A DNA stretch of 64,000 nucleotides, taken from Bdellovibrio bacteriovorus str. Tiberius (GTDB lineage Bacteria; Bdellovibrionota; Bdellovibrionia; Bdellovibrionales; Bdellovibrionaceae). Positions 56,102 to 64,000 of the stretch are shown here, piece after piece. The translations under genes and the position numbers were made by a program. How positions within the stretch are numbered: the first letter of the stretch is position 1; every line of letters begins with the position of its first letter. The notes under the pieces are model-generated. The model was not told where the DNA came from. It worked only from the letters and a program-made list of their open reading frames with translations, and searched no databases. The stretch spans positions 744,001 through 808,000 of the forward strand of contig NC_019567.1 of assembly GCF_000317895.1 (NCBI RefSeq), given 5' to 3'.

Positions 56102-56824
56102 ATGCTAAAAAATGGTTTCAAGGCCGCTCTCATCATAGTTCTTGCGCTGATGCTGCATAAGGCGGCTTTTGCGGAAGTGGTGAATCTTCCGACAGAGGAA
56201 CTGGCTCAGGAATCCGTGCTTCCTGTTTTCGATAAACCCGTCAGCGTAAAAAACCGCAACGTGGTGACTGCCGGTCGTTTTGAAGTCGATGGTTTCTATG
56301 GCTACGCGATGACAGAACCCATCGCCAACGTTTCCAAGCTGGGCCTGGGTATCTATTATAACACCAGCGAAGCTCACGCCTGGGGTCTTTTGATTGCCAA
56401 GAACTTTGCGGGTCTTTCCAGCTACGCTGACCAGCTGGATCAGCAGTTCAGTCTGGATTTCAGCCGTGCCCCGTCGCCAGAGATGACGATCATGGGTGAT
56501 TACAATCTGAAAGCCTTCTACGGAAAAATGAGTCTGACCAAATCCCTGGTGTTCAACACGCTTCTTTACGGATCCGCTTCTGTGGGTGCGGTGAAGTATG
56601 TGCACAAGACTTACCCGGCGGTGGCTGTGGGTATCGGTCAGAAATTCTATTTCACCAAACAATGGGCATTGCGCTTTGACCTGCGTCTTTATGCCAACCA
56701 GGCTCCGATCCCGTTCCTGAACGGCGCGCTGAAGCCCAGCGATCCAAAGCCTGACTACAGTGATTTCCAAGAGCGTCTAACCTACACTACAAACCTGGAT
56801 GTGGGTTTGTCGTATCTGTTCTAA
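56102..56824 (+). CDS. Outer-membrane beta-barrel protein of the Glt cluster (GltA/GltB-like)
   Basis: A 240-residue exported protein with signal peptide MLKNGFKAALIIVLALMLHKAAFA and a barrel of the myxobacterial outer-membrane type (TIGR04565): GRFEVDGFYGYAMTEPIANVSKLGL and the C-terminal YTTNLDVGLSYLF. In Myxococcus xanthus, GltA, GltB and GltH barrels anchor the gliding complex in the outer membrane. It follows kdsC by three bases and is the first gene of the Glt cluster here. The exact Glt letter is inferred from gene order. Confidence 0.8.
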   Translation: MLKNGFKAALIIVLALMLHKAAFAEVVNLPTEELAQESVLPVFDKPVSVKNRNVVTAGRFEVDGFYGYAMTEPIANVSKLGLGIYYNTSEAHAWGLLIAKNFAGLSSYADQLDQQFSLDFSRAPSPEMTIMGDYNLKAFYGKMSLTKSLVFNTLLYGSASVGAVKYVHKTYPAVAVGIGQKFYFTKQWALRFDLRLYANQAPIPFLNGALKPSDPKPDYSDFQERLTYTTNLDVGLSYLF

Positions 56825-56837
56825 GAGGAGCTGACAG

Positions 56838-57638
56838 ATGTTAAGCAGAAAACTCACTTCTCTGGTAATTGTTTTCCTGGCGCTGACGGCGCCGGGCCTG
56901 GGTTATGCCCAGTCTGAAGGTGACGAACTGGATGTGATCGAACTGGAGCTTGAAAAAGAAGCTCCAAGACAGCAGCCGTCTATTTCTGATTCCACGCCGT
57001 CCTATCAGGAGACTGCTCCGAAGGACAACACCCTGACGGACTTCTCGGGACTGGGCACATTGGCTCCTTTCCAGGAAATTTCCATCATTCAAAAACGCTT
57101 CCTGCCAAAAACCGGCCGCTTCCAGTTGTTCGGTGGTTTGACGACAGTGACGAATGATCCGTTCTTCCTGACATTCGGTGGGGTGGCGAAAGCCAGCTAC
57201 TTTATGTCTGAAAGCTGGGGGCTTGAGCTGAACTATTTCGGTCTGACCACGTCCAATCGTCAGGCGACGGATGAGTTGCGCGAAATCAACGGCGTTTCCA
57301 CCGAGAATCTGGTTTATCCAAAATCCTTTATCGGGGTGGATCTGATGTACGTCCCGGTTTACGGAAAAATGACCTGGTTCAATGAAACGATCGTTCCATT
57401 TGACCTGTATCTGTCTGCTGGTTACGGCAATACTGAAACCCAGTCCGGTGAAAGTGCAGGAACTGTGCACTTGGCTGCGGGGCAGATTTTTGCCCTGAGC
57501 AAAGCTTATGCGGTTCGCTGGGATTTCAGCTGGAACTTCTTCAATGCCAAAGGCATCGACGGCTCTACAAATTCATTCAACAACCTCTTCCTTACCGTGG
57601 GTATGAGTTGGTTCTTCCCGGAGGCTAGTTACCGATGA
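56838..57638 (+). CDS. Second Glt-type outer-membrane beta-barrel protein
   Basis: A 266-residue exported protein of the same barrel family: signal peptide ends near GLGYAQ, then an acidic linker and a barrel with QIFALSKAYAVRWDFSWNFFNAKG and FLTVGMSWFF at the end. It is a paralogue of the previous gene, 13 bases apart, and overlaps the next gene by four bases (ATGA). A heterodimer of barrels like GltA/GltB is plausible. Confidence 0.8.
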   Translation: MLSRKLTSLVIVFLALTAPGLGYAQSEGDELDVIELELEKEAPRQQPSISDSTPSYQETAPKDNTLTDFSGLGTLAPFQEISIIQKRFLPKTGRFQLFGGLTTVTNDPFFLTFGGVAKASYFMSESWGLELNYFGLTTSNRQATDELREINGVSTENLVYPKSFIGVDLMYVPVYGKMTWFNETIVPFDLYLSAGYGNTETQSGESAGTVHLAAGQIFALSKAYAVRWDFSWNFFNAKGIDGSTNSFNNLFLTVGMSWFFPEASYR

Positions 57639-59221
57639 AGAAATTATTACCTCTCCTGATTGCCGCAAGTATTGCAGTTCCGGTGGTGGGCGATGCCCAG
57701 CAGCGTAAAACTCTGAAAAGACAAACTGCGCCGGCCCGCCGTGCGGCTCCTGTTTCAGGGAACACACGTGAAGCCACTCTTCGAAATCAACTGAGCAACG
57801 CTCTTCGTATGGCGCAAAGCGGGCAGTATGAATCTGCTGCCAATGCGCTGTTTTCGCTGAGCCGCCGTTCTGAACTGGCTGCGGAACGTCCGCAGATCAA
57901 ATACATCCTGGGCACGATGCTGGTAGAGCTGAAGCTTTATCAGACGGCCGCATTCCAGTTCGTGGATGTGATCCGCATGAAACATCCCAAGTATTCCAAA
58001 ATGGCCATCGAAAAACTTTCGATTGTGGCCGATTCTTTGGGTGATGACACGATTTTGAATTACGCGATTTCCCGAGTGGACTTGAATGACTTCCCGGCGA
58101 ACCTGCGTGATATGATCAACTTCCGTTTGGGCGAAATCCGACTGCGCAACCGCGAATTTGCCAAAGCTGCGGACTTGTTCAGCCGTGTTTCCCCAACCAG
58201 CAGCTATTATTTCCAGTCTTTGTACGCCAAGGGCCTGGCAGAACTTGAAGCCAATCAGCCGTCATTGGCTGTGGGCACATTCAACAAAATGCTCGATGCC
58301 CGCCGTCGTGCTCCGGTGACGGACACGAACAAAGTGGCCGCTCAAATGGGTCTTGCCCGTGCACTTTATCAAAAGCAGGATTGGGATGCTTCAGTGGAAG
58401 CTTATTCCCAGGTTCCCCGCGATACTTTGATGTGGCATGACGCTGTCTTTGAGCAGAGCTGGGCGATGCTGCGTGCGGCGCGCTTCCGTTCTTCTTTGAG
58501 TAACTTCCAAACTCTCCACTCGGCATATTACGAAGACTTCTATATGCCGGAGAGCTTGCTTTTGCGCTCAATCGTATATCTGTACATCTGTAAGTACGAC
58601 GAGATGGAAAAGGTTCTGAGCCTGTTTGAAAAAACTTATGGGCCGGTCCGCTCCAAAATCGGTGACTTCCTGAAGTCCTCCAACGAAGCCGGTACCTTCT
58701 ATGCAGAGGTTGAAAAAGCCCATCTGATGAAGACCACGGACAAGTCGGCGAACCTGCGTCTGCCATACATCGTTCTAAGAAACGTGCTGGATCAGGGGGA
58801 TGTAAAACGCTCCATGCATTATCTGGAAAAACTGAATCAGGAAAAAGCGCGCGTGGAATCAAATTCTGCATTCCGTGCTTCTCCACTGGGTCAGTATTCC
58901 CTGAAGATCCTTGCAAACCGCAGCAAGAACACGAAGTTCGCCGTTGGCGACATGGTCAAGGCGCATCTGTTGAATATGCGCGTGGAATTGCGTGATCTTT
59001 ACGAACAAGCCGGATTCATCCGTTACGAAATGATCACGGGCCGTAAGGAAAGCATCAAAAAGAAAATCGCCGGTAAAGACATCAGCGGTGACCAGATCGA
59101 TGAAAACGTGAACCGCAAGTTCTACATCGAAAACGGTTACGAGTACTATCCATTCCAGGGTGAGTACTGGCTGGATGAAGTTGGAAACTACCATTACCTT
59201 GGAAAACAGAGCTGCGAGTAA
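57635..59221 (+). CDS. Periplasmic TPR protein, GltC-like
   Basis: A 528-residue exported protein (signal MKKLLPLLIAASIAVPVV then DAQ) with tetratricopeptide-like helical repeats (about 55-380) and a conserved C terminus, NGYEYYPFQGEYWLDEVGNY with HYLGKQSC. The domain order and neighbours match GltC of the Myxococcus gliding machinery, which connects outer-membrane barrels to periplasmic partners. Start overlaps the upstream stop. Four bases separate it from the following TPR gene. Confidence 0.78.
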   Translation: MKKLLPLLIAASIAVPVVGDAQQRKTLKRQTAPARRAAPVSGNTREATLRNQLSNALRMAQSGQYESAANALFSLSRRSELAAERPQIKYILGTMLVELKLYQTAAFQFVDVIRMKHPKYSKMAIEKLSIVADSLGDDTILNYAISRVDLNDFPANLRDMINFRLGEIRLRNREFAKAADLFSRVSPTSSYYFQSLYAKGLAELEANQPSLAVGTFNKMLDARRRAPVTDTNKVAAQMGLARALYQKQDWDASVEAYSQVPRDTLMWHDAVFEQSWAMLRAARFRSSLSNFQTLHSAYYEDFYMPESLLLRSIVYLYICKYDEMEKVLSLFEKTYGPVRSKIGDFLKSSNEAGTFYAEVEKAHLMKTTDKSANLRLPYIVLRNVLDQGDVKRSMHYLEKLNQEKARVESNSAFRASPLGQYSLKILANRSKNTKFAVGDMVKAHLLNMRVELRDLYEQAGFIRYEMITGRKESIKKKIAGKDISGDQIDENVNRKFYIENGYEYYPFQGEYWLDEVGNYHYLGKQSCE

Positions 59222-59224
59222 AGT

Positions 59225-62200
59225 ATGAAAATCAACAGGCATCAACTTCTTGTTTCCGGATTTATGAGTCTTGTTCTGGCGTCCACTGCGGGCGCTCAGA
59301 CCAAAACTGTTAAGACCACCAAAACCGTCAAGAAAAAGACTGTCGGTGAACTGTTGTCCCAGGCCAATGATGGCACTCGCGGCGGCAGGGTGCAGATGTC
59401 CAAAACGGACACATCACTGCCTTCAGCGAACATGGGTTTCAAACAGGATGTCCAGAATTACAACCTGGAATCAGTTAAACCCCCGCGCTCTTCTGAAATC
59501 ATGCAAAGAGACAGCGGCAACGGTCAGGCCGAGTACGAAAGAGTTCTGGATCAGCAGATCCGCGAACTGTACAAGCTGACGCAAAAATTCAAAACCAGCC
59601 CGAACCGCGGTGAACTGTGGTTGCGTCTGGCAGAGCTGTATGTCGAAAAAGCCAGTCTGATTGATTCCCGCAAGCAGGATGAATACGACGCGAAACTGCG
59701 TGCGTTCCAGGCGGGTAAAACCAAATCCAAACCTCGTCTGGATACGGCGGAAGCCCGCGAATACAACAAAAAGGCCGTTCAGCTTTATGAATGGTTCCAG
59801 CGTGATTTCCCACGTGACGAAAAAATGAGCCAGGCGCTCTTCTTCCTGGGGTACAACTATTTCGAACTGGGTGAAGTCAAAAAAGGCGCGGATTACTATG
59901 AAAAGCTAACCCGCGGTTATCCGAACTCCCAGTTTGTCGGCGAGGCGCACTTTGCCCTGGCGGAGTACTATTTTGAAAATGAAAAATGGGCGAATGCCTA
60001 TAAAGAATATTCTTTCCTGATCAAGGAAAAGAAACACCGTTTGCACACCTTTGCCCTGTACAAGGGTTCATGGTGTTTGTTCCGTCTGGGCAAGGTTCAG
60101 CAGGCGATGACGTATCTTGAATATATCATCAAAGCCGGCAAGAACGAAACCGGGGACCAACTGGCAAGCCGTATGAAGGTGAACCGCACGCGTCTTGAGG
60201 GTGAAGCCCTGCGTGACATCGTGGTGTTCTATGCGGAAGGCGGCGATCCAAACAAGGCGGCGGATTACTTCAAGAATCTTGTGGGCGGCAACTACAGCCC
60301 TTACCTGGAAAGACTGGCGTATCAGTATTCTGATCGCGGTAACAAAGATGCTTCCCGTGACGTGTTTAAGCTTCTGATCTCTCAGAACCCGACAGCTCCA
60401 AAAGCTTTCGAGTACCAGTATCAGATCGTGCAAAACTACTTTTATGCGAAGAACACGCAGCGCTTTAAAACCGAGCTTTACGGCTGGGTGAAGGACTATG
60501 ACTCCAGTGGAGCATGGTATGCCGCGAACAAAGGCAACAAAGAGCTGATTGAAAATTCTTATAAACTGCGTGAAACCACGCTGCGAAACTATGTTTTGCA
60601 GCAGCACCAGACAGCGCAGAACTCCCGTGCCCAGTATTCGCAGTCCCAGGCTTACGAAGGTTATCAGTTGTACCTGCGTGAGTTCCCGGATTCAGCGACG
60701 GTGGCGGACATGCACTTCTACTTCGGTGAATTGCTGTACGATATGGGTAAATACGACGAAGCTTCCATGCAGTACAAATGGGTCGTGGATAACGCGCCTC
60801 AAAGCAAGTTCTATGGCAAATCTGCCCAGAACTTGATCTTGTCTGTTGAGCGCAGCATCCCTTCTGATCAGGAAATGCAAAAACGCGTGGGGAATTCCAC
60901 TGATCCGGTTCCTTTGGAGCCAAAAGTGGACCGCTTCATCAAAGCCGGTCAGTGGTACGTGGAAAAGTTCCCAACAGCGGAAAAAGCGGTGGAAATCAAA
61001 TTCCGTATGGGCCGTCTGTACTATCAAAGCAATCACTTTGATCAGGCAACGACTCACTTCCGTGACATCGTGAAACAGCATCCGAACACCAAATATGCCG
61101 AATATTCAGCCAACTTGTTGCTGGATATTTACAACCTCAGAAAAGACTATGTGGGACTGGAAAAAACCGGTGCCGAGCTTCTGGCTGTTCCGGGCATTGC
61201 TTCCTCCAAGGCGGGCGCGGACATCCGTGGCGTGATGGAAAAAGCGTCCTTCAAGCGCGGTCAGGATCTGGAGCTTGAAAAGAAATACGCAGACAGTGCG
61301 CAGGTGTTTGAGTCCTTCGCGAAACAAAATCCGAAGTCCAATCTGGCAGTTAATGCGAACTTCAATGCGGCCGTGAACTATGAGCGTGCAGGCATGAATG
61401 CACCGGCGATCGCGGCTTACCAGGGGGTTTTGGCCTCTAAAGATCCGGCCGCGGACAAGTTGAAACCGAAAGCGCGCCGTTTGCTGGCGAAGCTCTACCA
61501 GGATTCTGCCCAGTTCGAGGAAGCAGCGAAACTTTACCGTCAGGCGGCTCAGGAAAATCCAACGGATTCCCTGGCTCCGAACCTGATGTTCAATGCGGCT
61601 GTGCTGTATGAAGCCCTGGGTAAATCGGATGAAGCCATCCGTTCTTACACGGACTTCACTAAAATGAACAAAAAACACAGCGACAACGTTGAAGCGGTGT
61701 TCAGTATGGCTCAGATCCATCGTAAAGCCGGTCAGACCGGTGCGGCGATTGCCCGTTACACGGAATACGTGGAAGCCGGCGGTCGTGATCAAGAGCGTGT
61801 GGTTGAAAGTGCTTACTGGGTCAGCGAGCTGTCGACTCGTCAAAGAGCGACAACAAGAGCTCAGGAATGGCGCCAGAAAACTTTGGCAATCCAGAAGCGT
61901 TTTGCGCCTAACAAAAAAGGTGTGGGTGCGACTTACGCGGCCCGTATCAAACTGGCAGAAGCAGAAGACACTTTCAAAGAGATGAAATCCGTGACCTTCC
62001 CTAAAGATCCGGCCAAACAAAAGGCAGCAGCTGACAAGAAAGTCGCTTTGCTGACCAAGTTGACCGGCGAACTGGCGGAAGTGATCAAGTTTGACAGCGC
62101 GGAAGAAATCGTAAGTTCGCTTTCGATTCTGGGCGACGCCAACTTGAACATGGCTCAGGCAATCATCAATGCGCCACTGCCTCCGGGGCTGAACGCAGAA

Positions 62201-62425
62201 GAAACGAAGCAGTACAAAGCGGGTGTGGAAAAGTTCGCAGAACCGTTCAACTCCAAGGCTCGTGAAAGTTACAAGGCCACGGTGGATCGCGGTCTGGAGC
62301 TGGAAGTGTACAACGATGGCTTCAAATCTGCTTACGAGTTCATGAACAGCAAGGATCCGAAGGGTTATTACAACGGCGGCGAAGTGGGCTCTGACATTCG
62401 TCTGGTGAATTGGATAGGTCAATAA
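59225..62425 (+). CDS. Large TPR protein, GltD/AgnA-like
   Basis: A 1066-residue exported protein with a signal peptide (VSGFMSLVLASTAGAQ) and more than ten TPR units across 100-900, for example FLGYNYFELGEVKKGADYYEKL, AHFALAEYYFENEKWANAYKEY and GRLYYQSNHFDQATTHFRDI. In Myxococcus the corresponding AgnA/GltD is a large TPR component of the gliding motor. It is the third gene of the coupled series and overlaps the AglT-like gene by one base. Confidence 0.8.
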   Translation: MKINRHQLLVSGFMSLVLASTAGAQTKTVKTTKTVKKKTVGELLSQANDGTRGGRVQMSKTDTSLPSANMGFKQDVQNYNLESVKPPRSSEIMQRDSGNGQAEYERVLDQQIRELYKLTQKFKTSPNRGELWLRLAELYVEKASLIDSRKQDEYDAKLRAFQAGKTKSKPRLDTAEAREYNKKAVQLYEWFQRDFPRDEKMSQALFFLGYNYFELGEVKKGADYYEKLTRGYPNSQFVGEAHFALAEYYFENEKWANAYKEYSFLIKEKKHRLHTFALYKGSWCLFRLGKVQQAMTYLEYIIKAGKNETGDQLASRMKVNRTRLEGEALRDIVVFYAEGGDPNKAADYFKNLVGGNYSPYLERLAYQYSDRGNKDASRDVFKLLISQNPTAPKAFEYQYQIVQNYFYAKNTQRFKTELYGWVKDYDSSGAWYAANKGNKELIENSYKLRETTLRNYVLQQHQTAQNSRAQYSQSQAYEGYQLYLREFPDSATVADMHFYFGELLYDMGKYDEASMQYKWVVDNAPQSKFYGKSAQNLILSVERSIPSDQEMQKRVGNSTDPVPLEPKVDRFIKAGQWYVEKFPTAEKAVEIKFRMGRLYYQSNHFDQATTHFRDIVKQHPNTKYAEYSANLLLDIYNLRKDYVGLEKTGAELLAVPGIASSKAGADIRGVMEKASFKRGQDLELEKKYADSAQVFESFAKQNPKSNLAVNANFNAAVNYERAGMNAPAIAAYQGVLASKDPAADKLKPKARRLLAKLYQDSAQFEEAAKLYRQAAQENPTDSLAPNLMFNAAVLYEALGKSDEAIRSYTDFTKMNKKHSDNVEAVFSMAQIHRKAGQTGAAIARYTEYVEAGGRDQERVVESAYWVSELSTRQRATTRAQEWRQKTLAIQKRFAPNKKGVGATYAARIKLAEAEDTFKEMKSVTFPKDPAKQKAAADKKVALLTKLTGELAEVIKFDSAEEIVSSLSILGDANLNMAQAIINAPLPPGLNAEETKQYKAGVEKFAEPFNSKARESYKATVDRGLELEVYNDGFKSAYEFMNSKDPKGYYNGGEVGSDIRLVNWIGQ

Positions 62426-63270
62426 TGAAAAGAATAATCACTTGTTTCAGTTTGCTGGCACTGGCGGCTTGTTCTTCCAGTCCAACCAAAGAAACCTCTG
62501 AAGAAACCAAAACGGCGGTGGCGGAAGCCCCGAGGGTTGAGGTGGATGAGTTCAAGGATCTGGAAAAGGTCGAGCCGGTTCGTCCGGTGACTCCACCAGC
62601 GCCTTCCCAATATGCGGTTTTGAATGAAGCGATCAAGTCCCAGTCTGATGAAAGAATCTATCAGGCTTCGACTCAGATTCTGACCCAGTCCCCGAATGAT
62701 GCCCGCGCCCTGAATGCCCTGGCGATGTATCACTATAAACGTGGACGTTTTGATCTGTGTCGTTACCTGCTGGGGAAAGCCATCAGTTCCAGCCCCAAAA
62801 CAGCAGAGCTTTACTCGAATTTAGGCATTGTCCAGCTGGCGCAAAATGAGCGCCGCGATGCTGTGAAGTCCTTCCGCAAAGCTTTGGACATCAATAATGA
62901 CGAAGCGGTGGCGGCGGCAAATCTGGGCGCGATCTATGTTCAGGAGCGTGATTTCGCGAAAGCCGGTGTTGTGCTCGAAACAGCCTATCGCAAGGGTGTG
63001 CGTGATCCTCGCGTTTTGAACAACTATGGCATTGCTCTGACGGCACAAGGGAAACTGGACCGTGCAGAAGAAATGTATAAAGCGGCTTTGAAAGACAGCG
63101 GTAACAACAAAGAGGTTCTGTTCAACTACGCCATTCTGCTGGTCGATCATATGCAGAAGTATCAGGATGGCTTGGAAGTTATTAACAGACTAAAGTTTGT
63201 AGGTGGACCTGCAGATAGCCGTAATCGCATTATTGCTTTGGAAAATAAGGCGAAAGCTGGGATAAAATAG
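62425..63270 (+). CDS. TPR lipoprotein AglT/GltE-like
   Basis: A 281-residue lipoprotein (lipobox LAAC) with a Glu/Pro/Thr-rich linker and three or more TPR units: ALNALAMYHYKRGRFDLCRYLL, AELYSNLGIVQLAQNERRDAVK and LNNYGIALTAQGKLDRAEEMY. It matches AglT (GltE), an outer-membrane lipoprotein of the Myxococcus gliding complex. ATG 62425 overlaps the previous stop; a frame from 62410 adds five residues before the signal and was rejected. Confidence 0.85.
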   Translation: MKRIITCFSLLALAACSSSPTKETSEETKTAVAEAPRVEVDEFKDLEKVEPVRPVTPPAPSQYAVLNEAIKSQSDERIYQASTQILTQSPNDARALNALAMYHYKRGRFDLCRYLLGKAISSSPKTAELYSNLGIVQLAQNERRDAVKSFRKALDINNDEAVAAANLGAIYVQERDFAKAGVVLETAYRKGVRDPRVLNNYGIALTAQGKLDRAEEMYKAALKDSGNNKEVLFNYAILLVDHMQKYQDGLEVINRLKFVGGPADSRNRIIALENKAKAGIK

Positions 63271-63292
63271 AGTGAAGGATCGGGTGAGGACT

Positions 63293-63601
63293 ATGTTGCG
63301 ATACGTAAGACACATGACAATTATGCTGGCCGCACTTTTCATTTTCGAAGTGAGCCATGCGCAGTCATCCTCTCGGTCCACGACGACCACGACCACAACA
63401 ACGACAACCACCACGAAGAAGAAGGCGACGCTGAACTTCGAGGACGAGTTGGTTGAAGGGTCGACGCAGAAGCCGGAACTGTTTTATCTCTTTCAGAAGA
63501 AAAACTTCAACTATAAGAGATTGATCAAGTTGAGAGAAAACTTTTTACCCGAGATGAGACGAACAACAGAGGATATCCAGCGGGTCCGGGGTGCTAATTG
63601 A
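63293..63601 (+). CDS. Small exported protein with a poly-threonine run, in the Glt cluster
   Basis: A 102-residue exported protein (signal segment MTIMLAALFIFEVSHA) with twelve consecutive Thr near residues 33-44, coded by a mix of ACN codons, then a basic/acidic helical tail (RLIKLRENFLPEMRRTTEDI). ATG 63293 has GAGG upstream; a GTG at 63272 is possible. Its position between AglT-like and the FHA gene suggests GltF, but the similarity was not proven. Confidence 0.6.
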   Translation: MLRYVRHMTIMLAALFIFEVSHAQSSSRSTTTTTTTTTTTTKKKATLNFEDELVEGSTQKPELFYLFQKKNFNYKRLIKLRENFLPEMRRTTEDIQRVRGAN

Positions 63602-64000
63602 GATCGCCGTTAATATTTAGAATTTTCAAAAACAATCAGCTCGTTGGTGTTAAACAGTTCGACCAGGATCAAATCGTGGTTGGGCATAACGCCGAAGTGC
63701 ATCTGGATCTGGATGCGGATGGTGTTTCACCGATTCACTGCCTGATCGAACTTCGTGATAACGGATGGTATGTCTGTGATTTGGGTTCTTCTCAAGGGAC
63801 TTTCAAAAACGGGCAGGCTGTTCTGGATGAAGCCATCGCCTCTGGCGATGAAATCGAAGTGGGTCCTTTCCGTATTGCCTTCTTTGTGGGTGTGCCGAAA
63901 CCTAAAGTGGTTCCGGGGGCGCCAGCTTCTGAATCTGCGGCTCCAGTTGCTGAAGTGCCAGCACCACCTCCGCCAAAGCCGGAACCATCCATGCCGCCTG
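63598..64000 (+). CDS. FHA-domain protein GltG/PglI-like, cut by the window end
   Basis: An FHA phosphothreonine-binding domain occupies the first 100 residues: IVVGHNAEVHLDLD, SPIHCLIEL, WYVCDLGSSQGTFKNGQ. A Pro/Ala-rich linker follows and runs off the right edge. The Arg usually found in GR of FHA domains is His here. GltG (PglI) of Myxococcus has an FHA domain, membrane segment and C-terminal periplasmic part. Start TTG at 63598 overlaps the previous TGA by four bases. Confidence 0.75.
   Translation, partial: MRSPLIFRIFKNNQLVGVKQFDQDQIVVGHNAEVHLDLDADGVSPIHCLIELRDNGWYVCDLGSSQGTFKNGQAVLDEAIASGDEIEVGPFRIAFFVGVPKPKVVPGAPASESAAPVAEVPAPPPPKPEPSMPP

Noticed and set aside
61106-62422. Long minus-strand open frame opposite the large TPR gene (438 codons)
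   Set aside because: The sense strand encodes regular TPR units; the antisense product has no family features.
63365-63425. ACN-rich tract as a simple-sequence repeat or CRISPR-like array
   Set aside because: It encodes a poly-Thr run with mixed third bases inside a gene; no repeat-spacer pattern.

Overview
The window looks like a chromosomal stretch of a predatory deltaproteobacterium-type organism, most likely Bdellovibrio bacteriovorus or a close relative. Supporting signs are a Myxococcus-type Glt (gliding/adventurous motility) gene cluster, many lipoproteins and small outer-membrane barrels of no known family, several peptidoglycan- and phosphate-handling enzymes, about 50% GC and frequent GTG/TTG starts. 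The species name rests on gene content recognised from memory, not on a database search. Genes are dense: no gene-free gap exceeds about 300 bases, and no insertion sequence, prophage, rRNA or CRISPR array was seen.

Layout. 1-9.8 kb: the end of a BLUF photoreceptor, DoxX, LipB, a vWA lipoprotein, two envelope proteins, a tyrosine phosphatase, a SdiA-regulated-type protein and small exported proteins. 10-17.6 kb: dihydrolipoyl dehydrogenase plus a two-lipoyl-domain E2, SfsA, a zinc alcohol dehydrogenase, an L,D-transpeptidase lipoprotein and an exported protein whose start codon lies in a perfect hairpin. 17.6-24.4 kb: a HEPN protein, a DsbA-like lipoprotein, a small three-gene unit ending in a solitary CpaF-type ATPase, then enolase. 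24.4-38.5 kb: ankyrin protein plus catalase, an FtsB-like protein, DNA polymerase I, FliL-like protein, an FHA sigma-54 activator, the engB-kdsB-pyrG-kdsD operon, a low-molecular-weight phosphatase and tRNA-Ala(GGC). 38.6-46 kb: a DUF1254 protein, a possible 42-residue exported peptide, a sugar dehydrogenase/cytochrome fusion and a DacB-type peptidase. 46-52.7 kb: a four-gene unit (DUF4956, HlyD-like fusion, TolC-like, VTC polyphosphate polymerase), then a secreted kinase-like protein and a lipoprotein with a degenerate phosphatase loop. 52.7-56.1 kb: a polar amino-acid ABC transporter and KdsC. 56.1-64 kb: the Glt cluster, running off the right edge inside the FHA protein.

The two strongest unexplained signals are: (1) a family of about 123-bp structured repeats, three copies, each starting within a few bases of a stop codon and in the same orientation as the gene, whose loops are conserved while stem bases change in compensating pairs (3432-3556, 21700-21821, 24225-24347); (2) the 46.0-50.4 kb unit, which joins a VTC polyphosphate polymerase and its usual DUF4956 membrane partner to a periplasmic adaptor and a TolC-like outer-membrane protein, suggesting synthesis and export of polyphosphate or a related phosphopolymer across both membranes.
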